A stretch of 64,000 nt of DNA from Callipepla californica brunnescens (lineage: Eukaryota; Chordata; Aves; Galliformes; Odontophoridae): NCBI GenBank assembly GCA_023055505.1, contig JALIRH010000096.1, forward strand, positions 1,105,001 to 1,169,000, in the 5' to 3' direction. The notes below the pieces were generated by a model that had not been told where the DNA came from, did no database searches, and worked only from the letters and a program-made list of their open reading frames with translations. Of this stretch, positions 21,964 to 32,482 are shown piece by piece; within the stretch, counting starts at the first letter, position 1; each line of letters begins with the position of its first letter. Made by a program: the position numbers and the translations under genes.

Positions 21964-23425
21964 TCAGTCCTCCTGAAACATTTGCTCGTCCCAGATTCTC
22001 TTTCTACAGTCTTTCTTCATGTGTCCCTTTTTCTGACAGTAGAAGCATTCAACTGTCCTCATATCTCTGGGTCTGTTCTGCTTGGGTTGAAGCGCATTTT
22101 CTGCCCGAGGAATATTCCCTCTTCTCCTTGCCTGGAACGCCCCCTTCTGTCCTTCTCTTACCGCGGCTATCAGACTTCCAGCTTGCCTCTTCTGAGTCTC
22201 CTCCTCTCTCCTTAACGTATACTTTCTGAGCCTCTCTCAGCAATTCATCTAATCCTCTCTCCTGCCAGTCCTCCAGCTTCTCTAGTTTCCTTCCAATATC
22301 TGTCCAGGACCTAGCTTCAAACCGCGTTTTCAGGAGAGCTCGCCCCACGGGGTAGCAGGATCTAATCCTGAATAGAACTGTACATTTCTGCATAGTCTCT
22401 CTAACCACTCAGGAGGAGTTTCATCTTTTTTCCGTTGCTTGCCTTATTTGCCTTATTGATATTCTGTCCCCGAGGGACAGATTCTCTAATCCCTTGAATA
22501 ATAAGAACTCGCAAATCTGCCATGTGAGTACCATGTTCCTGGCTCTGATTATCCCAATTGGGCCGCTGTAAGGGTCACTTTAGATCTGCTCCTGGGCCAG
22601 CCGGGTGTTGCTGATCCCAGATTCACGTACCTGCCCTCCTGATCATATCCCTTTCTTCTGCTCTAAATAGTATGCCCAAAATTGCCTGTGTTTCATCCCA
22701 AGTTTAATGGTTGGGACCTGAAGATTGATCTAGCCTCTCGGAGACCCCTCAAGGATCCTCCAGCAAATTCCCCATCTCCTTCTGAAATTCCCTTATGTAT
22801 CTCCTGAGTTGAAGGGAACTGAAACATAGCCAGCTCCTGGCTTTGATCCTCCGGTAGCTACAGGTATTTCTCTTCAAGGGAGAACGTTTCCTCCTTGACC
22901 TCTCTCCTGCCTAGCTTGCCTTCTAGTGATCCTTCTCCTAGGGAAGTCTAGGGGTTCACATTCAGGTTCATCTCCCAAGTCAGATTCAGCTTGCTCCGGC
23001 GGAGCCGCTGGATTCTGTTCGGGGGGAGCGTAAGGCGGGGGGATAGTGTATAATGTCCTCCTCTGTTGTATTCCTTTTTTTAATTAGGGGGAACAGAAAG
23101 GTTCCAATATCAGATTCTACACATCATTTGCATACTCACCATCTTCCAGATTCAAAGGCTGTTTTTCATTTGCATAAGCGTTTAGAGCCTGGCAGATCCG
23201 GTCCTCAAAGGACCCAAATACTGGCCAGAACAGCTGATCTGCCCTTCTCTGCTTTCCTCCCCATACCTCCATACAGTCATGTACCATCTTCACCTCACTC
23301 TTTCCTCGTCTAGAGGGAGAATCACCCCAATGTTTTAACATTAAACCTAGGGGACTTTCTAGTGGTATGTCCGGTAGCTTTACCTGCGAGCTGTACCTAG
23401 AGTTCGGAGCTACAGGTCTCTGCAC
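21964..23425 (-). pseudogene. Endogenous retroviral gag (fragmented)
   Basis: The N-terminal piece (23,117-23,425) has PLGLMLKHWG, typical of the start of gamma-type matrix proteins. Middle pieces (about 22,450-22,640) look like the end of capsid. The piece at 22,049-22,408 reads DIGRKLEKLEDW..RGLDELLREAQKVY, the charged segment after capsid. It is followed by one CCHC knuckle, CFYCQKKGHMKKDC. Gag ends with ED then TGA (21,964-21,966). Pro follows in the same frame, as in viruses that make Gag-Pol by stop-codon readthrough. Stops and frameshifts lie between the pieces. Confidence 0.8.
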
Positions 23426-23502
23426 AGAAGTTCCCCAGCCCAGGGGCCGTCCGAAGACGGGGTGCTCCCCTGGAGTGGGAATTCCACAGCAGAGTCGCCT
23501 GG

Positions 23503-23520
23503 ATCCGAGTCACGGCACCA
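23503..23520 (-). promoter_or_regulatory. Retroviral primer-binding site, tRNA-His
   Basis: The plus strand reads ATCCGAGTCACGGCACCA, which is the 3' end of vertebrate tRNA-His including CCA, so the minus strand is an 18-base match for priming by tRNA-His. It lies 3 bases downstream of the LTR end (the LTR ends ..TAACA on the minus strand). Confidence 0.9.
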
Positions 23521-23523
23521 AAT

Positions 23524-24061
23524 TGTTAGAGGTGTGAAGAGAACGATACGCACCAACTGTTGCCAACAGTAAGGAATTTATTGAGCAAGCAAGAAATGAG
23601 CGGAACAGCGCTGGGCGGCTGGGAGTCTCCTCTGCACCAGAGGTGCTCAACAGGGCCCCCCAACCCCTCTTTTCATTGTCCCTTATCTCTGCATTCATGT
23701 CTTATCTTTCTCTTCCTGGGCTGCGCTGGCTGTTATCTGGGGGTCGTTCTCTGCCTCCTGGCGATCGAGATGATGAAGGCCATAGTTTTCCTCAGCTCCG
23801 ATCACGCGCGCTCAAGAGGAGATTTTCACTTCTTTTTCTTTTGCAGTTTCTCCAAAGGTCACTGCTATCTGTTGTTCATTGTCCAGGTGTTAGAACTAAG
23901 CGCTGTGGCTCCAACTTGCACAAACTACAGTTTTTAGACAAAACATCGATATATCTCTTTTGAGACTTCTACAAACTACATAGTTCTCAGAAAAAAAAAA
24001 CACGCTGAAAAACACGGACACATCTGTCTCGAGTCGGTTTGATTAACAAGTAGAGAACTCA
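23524..24061 (-). repeat. 5' LTR of the gamma-like provirus
   Basis: The 3' edge is set by the TGTTAG (plus strand) at 23,524, just before the primer site. An AATAAA signal on the minus strand lies at 23,577-23,582. The far edge is placed near 24,061, where the sequence turns into CCCTAA-type repeat; TG on the minus strand at 24,060-24,061 is a possible start. No partner LTR is present to confirm it. Confidence 0.65.
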
Positions 24062-25440
24062 TTTTTACCACAATCCTTACCCTAAGCCTAACACTCACCT
24101 TAAACCTAACCCGAACCCTGTACCTAGCCTGAACCCTAAGCATAACCCTAAACCTATCCCTATTCCTATCCTCAACAGTAACCCAAACCCTAATCCTAAC
24201 ACTGACACTCAACCTAGTTCTAATGCTGTATCTAACCTTAGAACTCAAACAAACCCTATCCCTAAGCCTAATCCTAAATCGAATTCTAACCCTTACCTAT
24301 ACACTATCCCTATCCCCAAAACCCTTTTCCTACACCTAACCCTAACCACAAGACTTACCTTAACCTAACCCTAACAGCAATCCCAGGCCTAACCCTAACA
24401 CTAACCTGAAACCTAATCCTATTCCTAACCTTAACCCTAACCAGAGGCCTAACCCTAATCTGACCCTTACACTCAAACTGACCCTGCCCCTAACCCTAAA
24501 CACAGATCGCATCCTAAACCTAAACCTAAACCTAAAACTTCCCCTAATGCTAACATGAACACTCAACCTAATCCTAGCTCTAAACACAATCATAAAACTG
24601 AGAAAAACTTTTTCCCTAACCCTAATCCTAAACCTAATCCAAAACCTAAAACAATCCCAAACCCTTTCCCTATCTCTAACCCTAACCCAGAATCTAAACC
24701 TAACCCTATTACTAAACCCAATCTTACACCTAACCCTATTCCATAACCTAAACTTACCCTAACACTGTATCACTAAATCTTTCCCTAATCGTAACCCTAA
24801 CCCTAAACATAACCTTACCCTAGTACTAAAACAAACTTACCCATAACCCTAACCCAAAACCTAACAGAACCCTAGTCCTAACCATAATCCTAACCCTAAC
24901 TCAAACCCTAAATCTAACACTAATCCTTACCCTAAACAGAACTCGAAGCATTTCCCAAATCCTAATTCTAACTCTACCCTAACCCTAACCCAAACTCAGA
25001 CCCTACCACAAAACCCAAGTGGAAGCCCAACCCTAAACCTAACCAAAAGCATCAGATCACCACAACCCTCACCTAAATCTATCCCAAAACATGTTCCTAA
25101 TATTAAACCAAATCCTAATCCAAACACTAACCCTACAACTATTCCTAAACCTTTACTTAACACAAAGCCAAACCCGAGGCCTACCCCTTACCTCACCCTG
25201 ACACTCAAACTAACCCTACCCCTAACCCTACATACAAATCCAATCCTAAGTCTAACCCTAAACGTAACCCTAATGCTACTCCTAACATGAACACTTCACC
25301 TACTTCTGTCCCTGACGCTAACACTCAGATTATCCCTAACCCTTACCCTAAACCGAAATCTACACCAAAACCTAACCCTTGCCCTAACCCTGACCCTGAA
25401 GCTGACCCTAACCCTAGCCTAAACCCTAACCCTAACCAGT
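24062..25440 (-). repeat. Degenerate CCCTAA-rich array
   Basis: Telomere-like array in the C-rich sense, with the recurrent tag GCATCAGATCACCACAACC near 25,047. It ends at about 25,440 and gives way abruptly to single-copy-looking DNA. No gene is seen. The NPNP-type frames are artefacts. Confidence 0.87.
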
Positions 25441-26182
25441 CGCAGAAAAGGCCTGAATCCATACAGCCTTTTCACTGTGAAAATCTGGGAGAGAAAATCT
25501 GGCTTACCATGGAGATCTCAGCTTTAAGGAAATCTAAAAACAAAACAAAGCATGCAGTTCCCAGATTCCCAGCAACATTTTTCCCCATACTTTCACCACC
25601 ATAGATTGAGAAGACCATTTGCTGGACTTACACAGTGTCAGCAGGGTGAACCACATTTGGTCAGTGCACAACATTAATTACCACTTGCTCCACAGGCACA
25701 GGACAGACGGCCTCAGCGGTTAAGCACCCAGCCACTACAGGGATACACTTTCTGATTCACACTGCTGCAAAACGGCACCCATCTATTGTGCAAGTACCTG
25801 CTGTAAACCGTAACACAGAAACTCTAGCAGCTACGGAAATCAGGAAAGAAATACTTCAAGAACTAATCAATACTTCTACTCAAAGGACGTATGAATATAC
25901 TTCAAGTAGACTTCAGCTTCCAGGACCACGACATCCCAAGGTCCTGGAACAGAAAAACAACTCCAAATTTAATTCCAGAACTGGATCAAGAAATTAAGTC
26001 AGTGAGATCAAGACATTCACCCAGACAGCCACAGCTCATCAACCTCACCTTCATTTCCACCCAACAGAATAATGCTATGTAAACTACATAGCATAACACG
26101 CCCTGCCCCCTTTCTTGCAATATCCTGAATATAAAATCCCTTTTCTTTTTTTTTCCGTTATCCAAAATTTACATAGGAATAC
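25441..26182. other. Non-repetitive DNA, no gene seen
   Basis: Ordinary-complexity sequence downstream (on the minus strand) of the last recognisable XPO1 exon. I looked for the next XPO1 exon and did not find it, so this is either intron or unrelated flank at a breakpoint. Several ORFs of up to about 105 aa exist here, but none has a family signature. Confidence 0.5.
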
Positions 26183-28896
26183 CTTCTTGATCATATTTAA
26201 CGTGCACTCAAAAACAGCATCAAAGATCTGAGGTATTTCAGCAGCGATGTGCCCACCCAGCTTCTTTACAGCCACAGCCACAGCACCCAGTACTGCAGGC
26301 TCTCTAGCAGCTGGAACATTTCTCTGGTAGTCAATGAGAGCGGCACCCAACAAGGGAGGAACAAAGTTTTCAGCAACCTACATCAAGAGCAAGACATGCT
26401 TAGAGCAGTGCAGTTACCCAACAAAGCCTCACACAGCAGTTGGGAAAGAAGCTAAAAATGAACTTACACGCCCACATGCTTCCCACACACTGTGTTCATC
26501 CAGCAGTGCTTGCCTGAGGGCTCTCCTACACCTTCCTGCTTCCCCTTAGGACTGCTCTCAGCTGACACTACCTGAAGCACTCAAAACACAGCTCAGGCCT
26601 ACCCCTGTATGGTCACAGCTTATCATCCTTCCTGCAGATATTGCAGTTCTGAAGCCAGTTCTTGTGAACAGAACAGTGTTAACTGCACTGCAGCAAAAGA
26701 GCAGAGTTCCTCCTGAATGTGTCCTATCAACTCTTTGGATGCCATATTTACTTACCATCTGAGGATCGTTGGACCTGCTCACCCAGCCAGAAATCAGTTC
26801 TAAACTTTCCCTTTTTACAGTCCTCATCCTTCTAACCAAGGGCTGCTTGGTTTCCACTTCGCCTGAAAGGTAGCAAAGCTGCACTGAATCTGGGTTAAGA
26901 TGCGTCAACAAACAGATTCCCCTCAACTCCTTCCAGAAGATTGAGAATGTTTCATTTTTATACCCAAATGACAAAGAAGGAAGATCTCTCGTTCATATTA
27001 TGCAGATTAAAACCATTTTCCCATTACTTCAGCTCCATGGATCCAAGTTGCAATTTAGTATTCCAGTGCTACTGCTGACAGCACACTCTGCCAGTACAAC
27101 TCAGAAACAATGCTGCAGCTTCTTTTTCAAGGAAGGGAATGTTCCTTCAGCTCTCAGGATCATGCTTACCTCTGGCTCTCACTGCGTGATGAGAAGAACC
27201 AACCTATACAGTGTTCTAAAGCACGCTCCTGATTTGGTCACAAACATAATTGTTCCAACTTGTCTTTACTACAAGGAGCCTAATTCTTACTTCATTTTCT
27301 CACGTCCAAGTCCATGCAAGTCTCGTCAGTAGAACTTGCCCTAACTGAGTGCACAGCCACACACTCATAACAGTACATCCAAGGAAAACCTCACCAGACT
27401 GCAGCCAGGGAAACAAAGGCAGAACTGCTCCTGCTGCCATCAGAGATAACAACTGTGAGAACACACTCTGAGCCGAGTGCCATCTCAATAGCTGTTGCTC
27501 GAGTAAAATCTCACCACTACAAGTCCTAGCAACTGCTTCCTATTTCTCTCGTTGTGTTTTCTTTTTGTTTTAAGCACCTTCTGGCAATTAGAGCTGCAGA
27601 ATCAAAAGAATGCATTAAGTTCTGAGAAGCTACGTCAAGGTGTATTCATTGCATGGGTAAGAAAGTCTGTCAGAACACAGCTCCAATAACCGAGTCACTT
27701 CATTCCTCAAGGGATGCTCCAGCAGCACATTCTACTTGGATATCACAGACCCAATTTTTTCCAGGTAACAGTGGTTAGGTAACTCGAGTAGCTCCTAATT
27801 CCTCCTCAGTGATTACCAGTCTAGTTTGTGACAAATCTGAGGCGCCTTCACTGAAGTTACACTTCTGTAAGAAAGCTGTTTCAGTAGTAGAATATCACCA
27901 AACCAAAACTCTGCCAACGTCCTAGGGTCTTTTCTTATCTAAAACGATGAAGTCAGAACTTACAACTGTGTCTCCACAAGACTGCTATTAGTCAGCAGTC
28001 TCCGGTACCCTTCCTAAACTCACACTTGAAGAGCTTTCCTCCTTCCGCAATCAGAGTTTCTTTGAACAAAACATCTGGCTAACAAAAACAAGAACCTAAG
28101 CAAGCACATTTTCAGGCATTCTCTTGCCCAAACGCACACACAAAGAAGCAACAAAAACCACCACCACCAACAGACACGCAATGAGATAAGCCCAGCAAAT
28201 TCACAACCTGATCACGTGCACTGCCCATCCCGCTGTTAGGAAGGACGTGCAATTTCTTACCGTCAGCCTCAAGAGCTGCAGACATGTTTTCACTTGGGCA
28301 CTTGGACATATTCAGCATATCTAAATCAATTCTTCCCAGCTGAATCACAAAGGGGCGGCCAGCTGCTTTCCATGCCCTTACGCTGCTTTTCAGAATGCTA
28401 CCAAGCTGTGTAACGGCTTCAGGATCCTTCAGAACATCAACATTCTGTGGAAAAGAACTGAGCTAACTCCATTCAGTCAATGAAAACGCCATTTATCTTC
28501 TAATACAAAAACGGTCACTTTCACGTTTAGGGTTATCTTACACGCTGTGTTAAAGCATGTTCTGTCAAGTTCTTCAACTGGATTTAAACCAGTCTCAGTT
28601 GTTTAGGTCTCCTTCAACACTTCTACTGCCAGATCAACCATTGCTTTATAAAAGTTCAGCACAGCCAAGTTCACTTCATTCCACAGATAAAAAAAAAATG
28701 GAATAACAACAAACATTCAGCACTTATACTTTAGTTGAATACACAAAATGTACCGTCTGACTTTTGTTGCCTGCCGAATTCTGCAGTCCTATACTGGATT
28801 AGGGAGCAGCATGTGTTTTTCTATCAGATGCTCCTGTACAGTCCGGTCTGTCTGCGCCCCAACCACGTATCCTACTGCTCCACAGAACGGATGCAC
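26183..28896 (-). pseudogene. XPO1: XPO1 (exportin-1/CRM1) unprocessed pseudogene fragment, four exons
   Basis: XPO1 is the nuclear export receptor for leucine-rich export signals. Four exons lie in order on the minus strand, each with AG/GT borders. They are 28,896-28,762 (VHPFCGAVGYVVGAQTDRTV onward), 28,444-28,261 (NVDVLKDPEAVTQLG onward), 26,862-26,756 (..ETKQPLVRRMRTVKRE..) and 26,377-26,183 (VAENFVPPLLGAALIDYQRN..NMIKK). Phases fit: the second exon ends with one base of a codon that the third completes. Together they cover about 197 codons of the HEAT-repeat middle of the protein. The first exon has TAG (28,789-28,791) where XPO1 has Trp (human ..NQVWDS..). Many substitutions occur in a protein that is otherwise very conserved. 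Exons before and after are absent. The introns show it is a DNA duplicate, not a retrocopy. Confidence 0.88.
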
Positions 28897-29084
28897 CTGA
28901 TTGAAAAACAAGAAGTCCAACAGAAAGTTAAGGAAGACTAACCCAAAATGTACAGCGTTCAGGTAGTAAAAGTTCAAAATGGCTTTCCAATGACTAAATA
29001 CCCGCTTCCCACCTCAGTTCACAAGATCCTTCTCCATCCTTTCCTTCCTTACTCCACATTTAAAGCAAGCCTCTGCTCCCCTCC
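28897..29084. other. Short non-coding stretch between XPO1 fragment and CR1
   Basis: Upstream intron sequence of the XPO1 fragment (polypyrimidine tract and CAG acceptor just at its left edge), then unremarkable sequence. The preceding XPO1 exon is not present. Confidence 0.5.
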
Positions 29085-29590
29085 AATACAGGCAGGAAAT
29101 TAGAAATGCAAAAGCCCAGCTCCAACTTAGACTGGCTACTGCAGTAAAGCAGAGCAAAAAATCCTTTTACAAATATATTAACAGTAAAAGATCTAAGGAG
29201 AATTTCTCTCCTTTACTTGATGCGGCAGGGAATGGAACCACAGAGGATAAGGAAAAGGCTGAGGTTCTCAATGCCTTCTTCACGTCTCTCTTCAATAGAC
29301 AGATCAGTTAACTCAGGATACTTTTTGCCCTGACCTGGAAGTCTGGGACGAAGCGCATCATACACCCCCTGTGATCCTAGCAGAGACAGTCAGAGACCTG
29401 CTCCTTTATCTGAACTGCCGCAAGTCCATGGGACCAGATGGGATCCAACCAAGGGTGCTGAGGGAGCTGGCAGAGGTGATTGCCAAGCCGCTTTCTGTCA
29501 TCTATCAGCATTCCTGGTCATCTGGAGAGGTCCCACAAGATTGGAGGCTTGCCGATGTGACTCCCATCTACAAAAAAGACCGTAAGGAAG
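29085..29590 (+). mobile_element. CR1-type LINE fragment (reverse-transcriptase ORF part)
   Basis: Plus-strand translation gives AQLQLRLATAVKQSKKSFY.., then ENFSPLLDAAGNGTTEDKEK and NAFFTSLFN, then CRKSMGPDGIQPRVLRELAE and GEVPQDWRLADVTPIYKKDR. These are the linker and the start of the polymerase domain of CR1 LINEs, the main non-LTR element of birds. There is a stop after FNRQIS and a frame change, so it is dead. Its 3' side is cut by the LTR beginning at 29,591. Confidence 0.88.
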
Positions 29591-29851
29591 TGTCATGGTT
29601 TTATGATTTTTTGGTACTGGTATTCCACATCATGGCATCATGTGGTGCATTGGGAGTCAGGGAGAAAACTACATTCCCCAGAGGACTTGGCAATGCTTTG
29701 TATTTTTTCACGTGTTTTCCGCTCAGAGGGAACAGATAAAAACTCTCTGCGGTCACGGGACATTCTCTCTTTCCTCTAGGATCACTTAGGAGTGGGTGCT
29801 CGCTGCCGTCCGCCTTCAGCGTTAGCGCAAGGCCTTCGGTTTATCAGGCAC

Positions 29852-29892
<41 letters not shown>

Positions 29893-30135
29893 TACTCGTT
29901 TTGTTTGATTCATTGGGCTTAATTCCAAATTGTATTGCATTATACTGTGTTATTTACTTCCTGATGTCTTATTTAGTAAATTAGCTTTTCCCCCTCAGAT
30001 CGTTGCCGCTGTTTTGTTTTGGGGCTTATCTCCCTTTTTCCCTTTTCCCCTTCCCCTTGTCCGGGGTGTGGGCCTGTGGGTCTCCTTCCTCGGTTGTCGC
30101 AGGGCCGGGCTGAACCGGCTCACAAACCCCTGACA
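29591..30135 (+). repeat. 5' LTR of the ERV-L-like provirus
   Basis: It starts TGTCATGG and ends CCTGACA, giving 5-bp inverted ends TGTCA/TGACA. It lies 4 bases before the primer site. A TATA-like GATAAAAA lies near 29,732, and a CT-dinucleotide run at about 29,847-29,887 is absent from the related solo LTR at 60,693-61,266. The two LTRs are similar through most of their length. Confidence 0.9.
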
Positions 30136-30139
30136 TTTT

Positions 30140-30157
30140 TGGCGCCCAACGTGGGGC
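30140..30157 (+). promoter_or_regulatory. Retroviral primer-binding site, tRNA-Lys
   Basis: TGGCGCCCAACGTGGGGC is complementary to the 3' end of the tRNA-Lys(1,2) type, four bases after the LTR end. tRNA-Leu is the classical primer for mammalian ERV-L, so the Lys site is a point of difference. Confidence 0.88.
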
Positions 30158-30365
30158 ACAACCAGCTGCCTTAGCCAGGCAGAGACAAACTTTTAGAGTA
30201 CATCTCTGTCTGTTGTTAACAAGCTTATCTGTACTGCAAGTGCTGTACAGCAAAACACGACCTTGAAGTCCGGGCGTACTGTCAGTTGTTTTGGGATATC
30301 TGTAAACTTCTTTTGGGTACTGCCAGATTGTTTTAGTACAAGAAAAAAAAAATAATAATAAAAAG

Positions 30366-30782
30366 ATGTCTTTTCTGTTTCTGTTAAAACTGCCCTTACA
30401 GGGATTGTACTTCACCGCTTTTTCCCTCTTAATGCTCAAAACGTACTGGAACTTGGTTAAGTTTGCCATTCTGTTCCATTGGGTCTGGTCCCTGTATGAT
30501 AAATTAAAAGCAATGATAGAGGAACCTGCCAGATCCCAGGGCACCCCAGCTAATGGAACAAAGGATAACATGTTAACGAACCATGTGATGTTTGAATGGG
30601 TATCCAGGTTCCCCTCTCAGTTTTTTATGAATTTTCAAGATCACAGCTTAGGGATGGTGTTAATAATTGGGATATTAGTCCTCCTGCATGTAGTAGCACT
30701 TTACATCATGTGCAGGAAGCTTCTCCCAGAAACAGAGAATGTTGAATGGCAGGGAGAGTGGAGAGTTTTAGGAAAGAAATGA
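30366..30782 (+). CDS. Small membrane-type ORF between LTR and gag (138 aa)
   Basis: This open frame begins 230 bp after the LTR. The N-terminal ~45 residues are rich in Phe, Leu and Trp and could form a membrane segment. Residues ~94-116 (LGMVLIIGILVLLHVVALYI) form a clear transmembrane helix, followed by a charged tail. There is an N-x-T site between the two hydrophobic parts. It does not resemble gag, and I do not recognise a family. Its intactness in a decayed provirus is mildly suggestive but may be chance. It could be an accessory protein of this element family or an exon used by spliced transcripts. Confidence 0.5.
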   Translation: MSFLFLLKLPLQGLYFTAFSLLMLKTYWNLVKFAILFHWVWSLYDKLKAMIEEPARSQGTPANGTKDNMLTNHVMFEWVSRFPSQFFMNFQDHSLGMVLIIGILVLLHVVALYIMCRKLLPETENVEWQGEWRVLGKK

Positions 30783-30913
30783 GAAGGATGGGGACACCCG
30801 GTGTCATGGGATTTTTCTCCTGAACAATTGCAGGATCCTGAGGAGCTAGGCCTGTATCTGAGTAAAGGGTGCTGCGGCTCAGAAAGATCTGAGGTGGAAC
30901 ACTTATTTGGGGC

Positions 30914-31810
30914 TTGGCCTATGCTTACCGAGGTTTATATACTATTATGAAGAGAGAGAGTGTCCAAACTGAGGCCCAAACCAAAGAGGAAAACCTCCCG
31001 CTCACACCTGACCAGCCAAAGGAAGCACCAGTATCAAAGTCAGTTGCCCCTGTGGAAGGCAAGAAATGGAAACGTGTGTCCTCGCGCCTAGAACGCAAAG
31101 AAGAGGTGCCGAAAGAAGAGGAAGATATAGGTGAGGGGGTGGCCACAACCCCATCACCATCGAGAAAGGCAACAAAGAAAAGTGAGAGACATGGAGAAGA
31201 AAGTGATGATGAAGGTGAAGAGAAAGTTAAAGTTACGACGTTTCGTTGGCCCGTGAAAATGTCTGAGATCCAAGGCTCAAGAAAGGAGTTTATTCGACGT
31301 CCAGATGAGAGTATTGTCACTTGGTTGCTTCGGTGTTGGGACAACCGGGCCAACAGTGTGTCCCTTGATAGTAACGAAGCTCGCCAACTAGGAAACATTG
31401 CCCGAGATCCGGCTGTCGACAGAGGAATCAGCAGGTATATGGATGGAATCGCCAGCCTCTGGCAACGAATGCTAGTAGCTGTGAGGGAAAGATATCCCTA
31501 CAAGAGTGACCTGGCACCTAAAGTGAAAAGGTGGAAAACTATTGAGGAAGGCATCCAGTATTTGAGAGAAACAGCTGTGGCGGAAATGCTGTATGATCCC
31601 ACCTTTGATCCTGACGATCGGGACCATGATCCGGAGAAAGTAAGGAGTACACCCGAAATATGTCAGAAGCTTTCAAAGTCAGCACCAGAAAGGTACGCCG
31701 GTACACTAGTGACAACGTTCAACAGATATGAGGACCAAGACAGAAAACCCCCAGTTTTTGAACTAATTCTTACACTTCAAAACTTCAAACAAAAATTTCC
31801 GCCGCCATAA
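30914..31810 (+). pseudogene. Endogenous retroviral gag-like ORF (298 aa, frameshifted end)
   Basis: A better start may be the second ATG at 30,947. Residues ~15-110 are hydrophilic and charged (Glu/Lys-rich). Then comes a folded-looking part with RPDESIVTWLLRCWDN, AVRERYPYKSDLAPKV and AVAEMLYDP. The frame ends in QKFPPP, but the adjacent frame continues at about 31,790 with SKLEGQMEDILGKLSQLIDR and on to ..HPARANDST, a probable coiled-coil C-terminal part. A 1-base shift has therefore split the gene. There is no CCHC knuckle. Position after the primer site and before the protease identifies it as gag. The N-terminal function is not assignable. Confidence 0.7.
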
Positions 31811-32210
31811 CGCGTCCATTTCAGCCATATCAAAGTTAGAAGGACAAATGGAAGATATACTGGGAAAATTATCCCAACTGATTGATAGGGTTGAATCGGT
31901 TGCAGCTATCAGAAGCAAACGCCATCCTGCTCGAGCAAATGACAGCACTAACTTCACTAACTTCATGTCGCGTGCGGCTTTGTGGAGTTACTTACGTGCA
32001 AATGGAGAAGATATGAAGGAATGACATCAAAAACTCACCCCTGCACTGCGAGTACGGGTGAGAGAATTACAACACAGACCAACTACCAGCGAAGTTGTTC
32101 CTGTCACTACAGGTAATGAATAGAGGGGCCCTGCCCTCAGCCAGAGGAGGGAGAGGGATAAGAGAGTGTATTGGACTGTGTGGATTCGGTGGCCTGGCAC
32201 ATCAAACCCA

Positions 32211-32417
32211 CAGAAATAGGAGGCACTGGTGGATACTGGTGCACAATGTACTCTAACGCCTTCAAGTTATAAAGGGGCAGAATTGATTCATCTCTCTGGA
32301 GTGACTGGCGGCTTTCAGGAATTGTCTGTGCTGGAGGCAGAAATAAGCCTCACGGGTAAAGACTGGCAGAAGCATCTTATAGTGATTGGACAGGGGCCCC
32401 ACGCATACTTGGTATAG
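32211..32417 (+). pseudogene. Endogenous retroviral protease (ERV-L-like provirus)
   Basis: ALVDTGAQCTLTP carries an intact aspartic-protease motif D-T-G-A (Asp codon at 32,232). It is followed by GVTGG and by HLIVIGQGPHAYLV. The expected continuation, ILGIDYLRRGHF, is in another frame, so there is a frameshift near 32,405. A stop (TAG) lies upstream at about 32,217. The reading frame is therefore only part of a pro-pol chain. Confidence 0.78.
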
Positions 32418-32482
32418 ACTATCTCAGAAGGGGGCACTTTAAGGATCCCAAGGGGTAGCGATGGGCTTTTGGAATAGCTACT

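Larger units (their letters stand above)
18287..24061 (-). mobile_element. Gammaretrovirus-like provirus, 3'-truncated (no env, no 3' LTR)
   Basis: Read on the minus strand, the order is 5' LTR, tRNA-His primer site, gag, protease, reverse transcriptase, RNase H and integrase. It is followed by about 130 bp of A-rich sequence, and then the element stops at the inverted repeat. The gene order, a single gag zinc knuckle, gag and pro in one frame separated by one stop codon, and the YVDD polymerase motif all point to class I (gamma-type) endogenous retroviruses. Numerous stops and frameshifts show it is inactive. There is degenerate CCCTAA sequence on both sides. The LTR outer edge is approximate because it merges into the repeat. 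Confidence 0.88.

Noticed and set aside
29371..29739. 122-aa ORF as one protein
   Set aside because: Its first half is CR1 polymerase and its second half is LTR sequence. The join is an insertion boundary.
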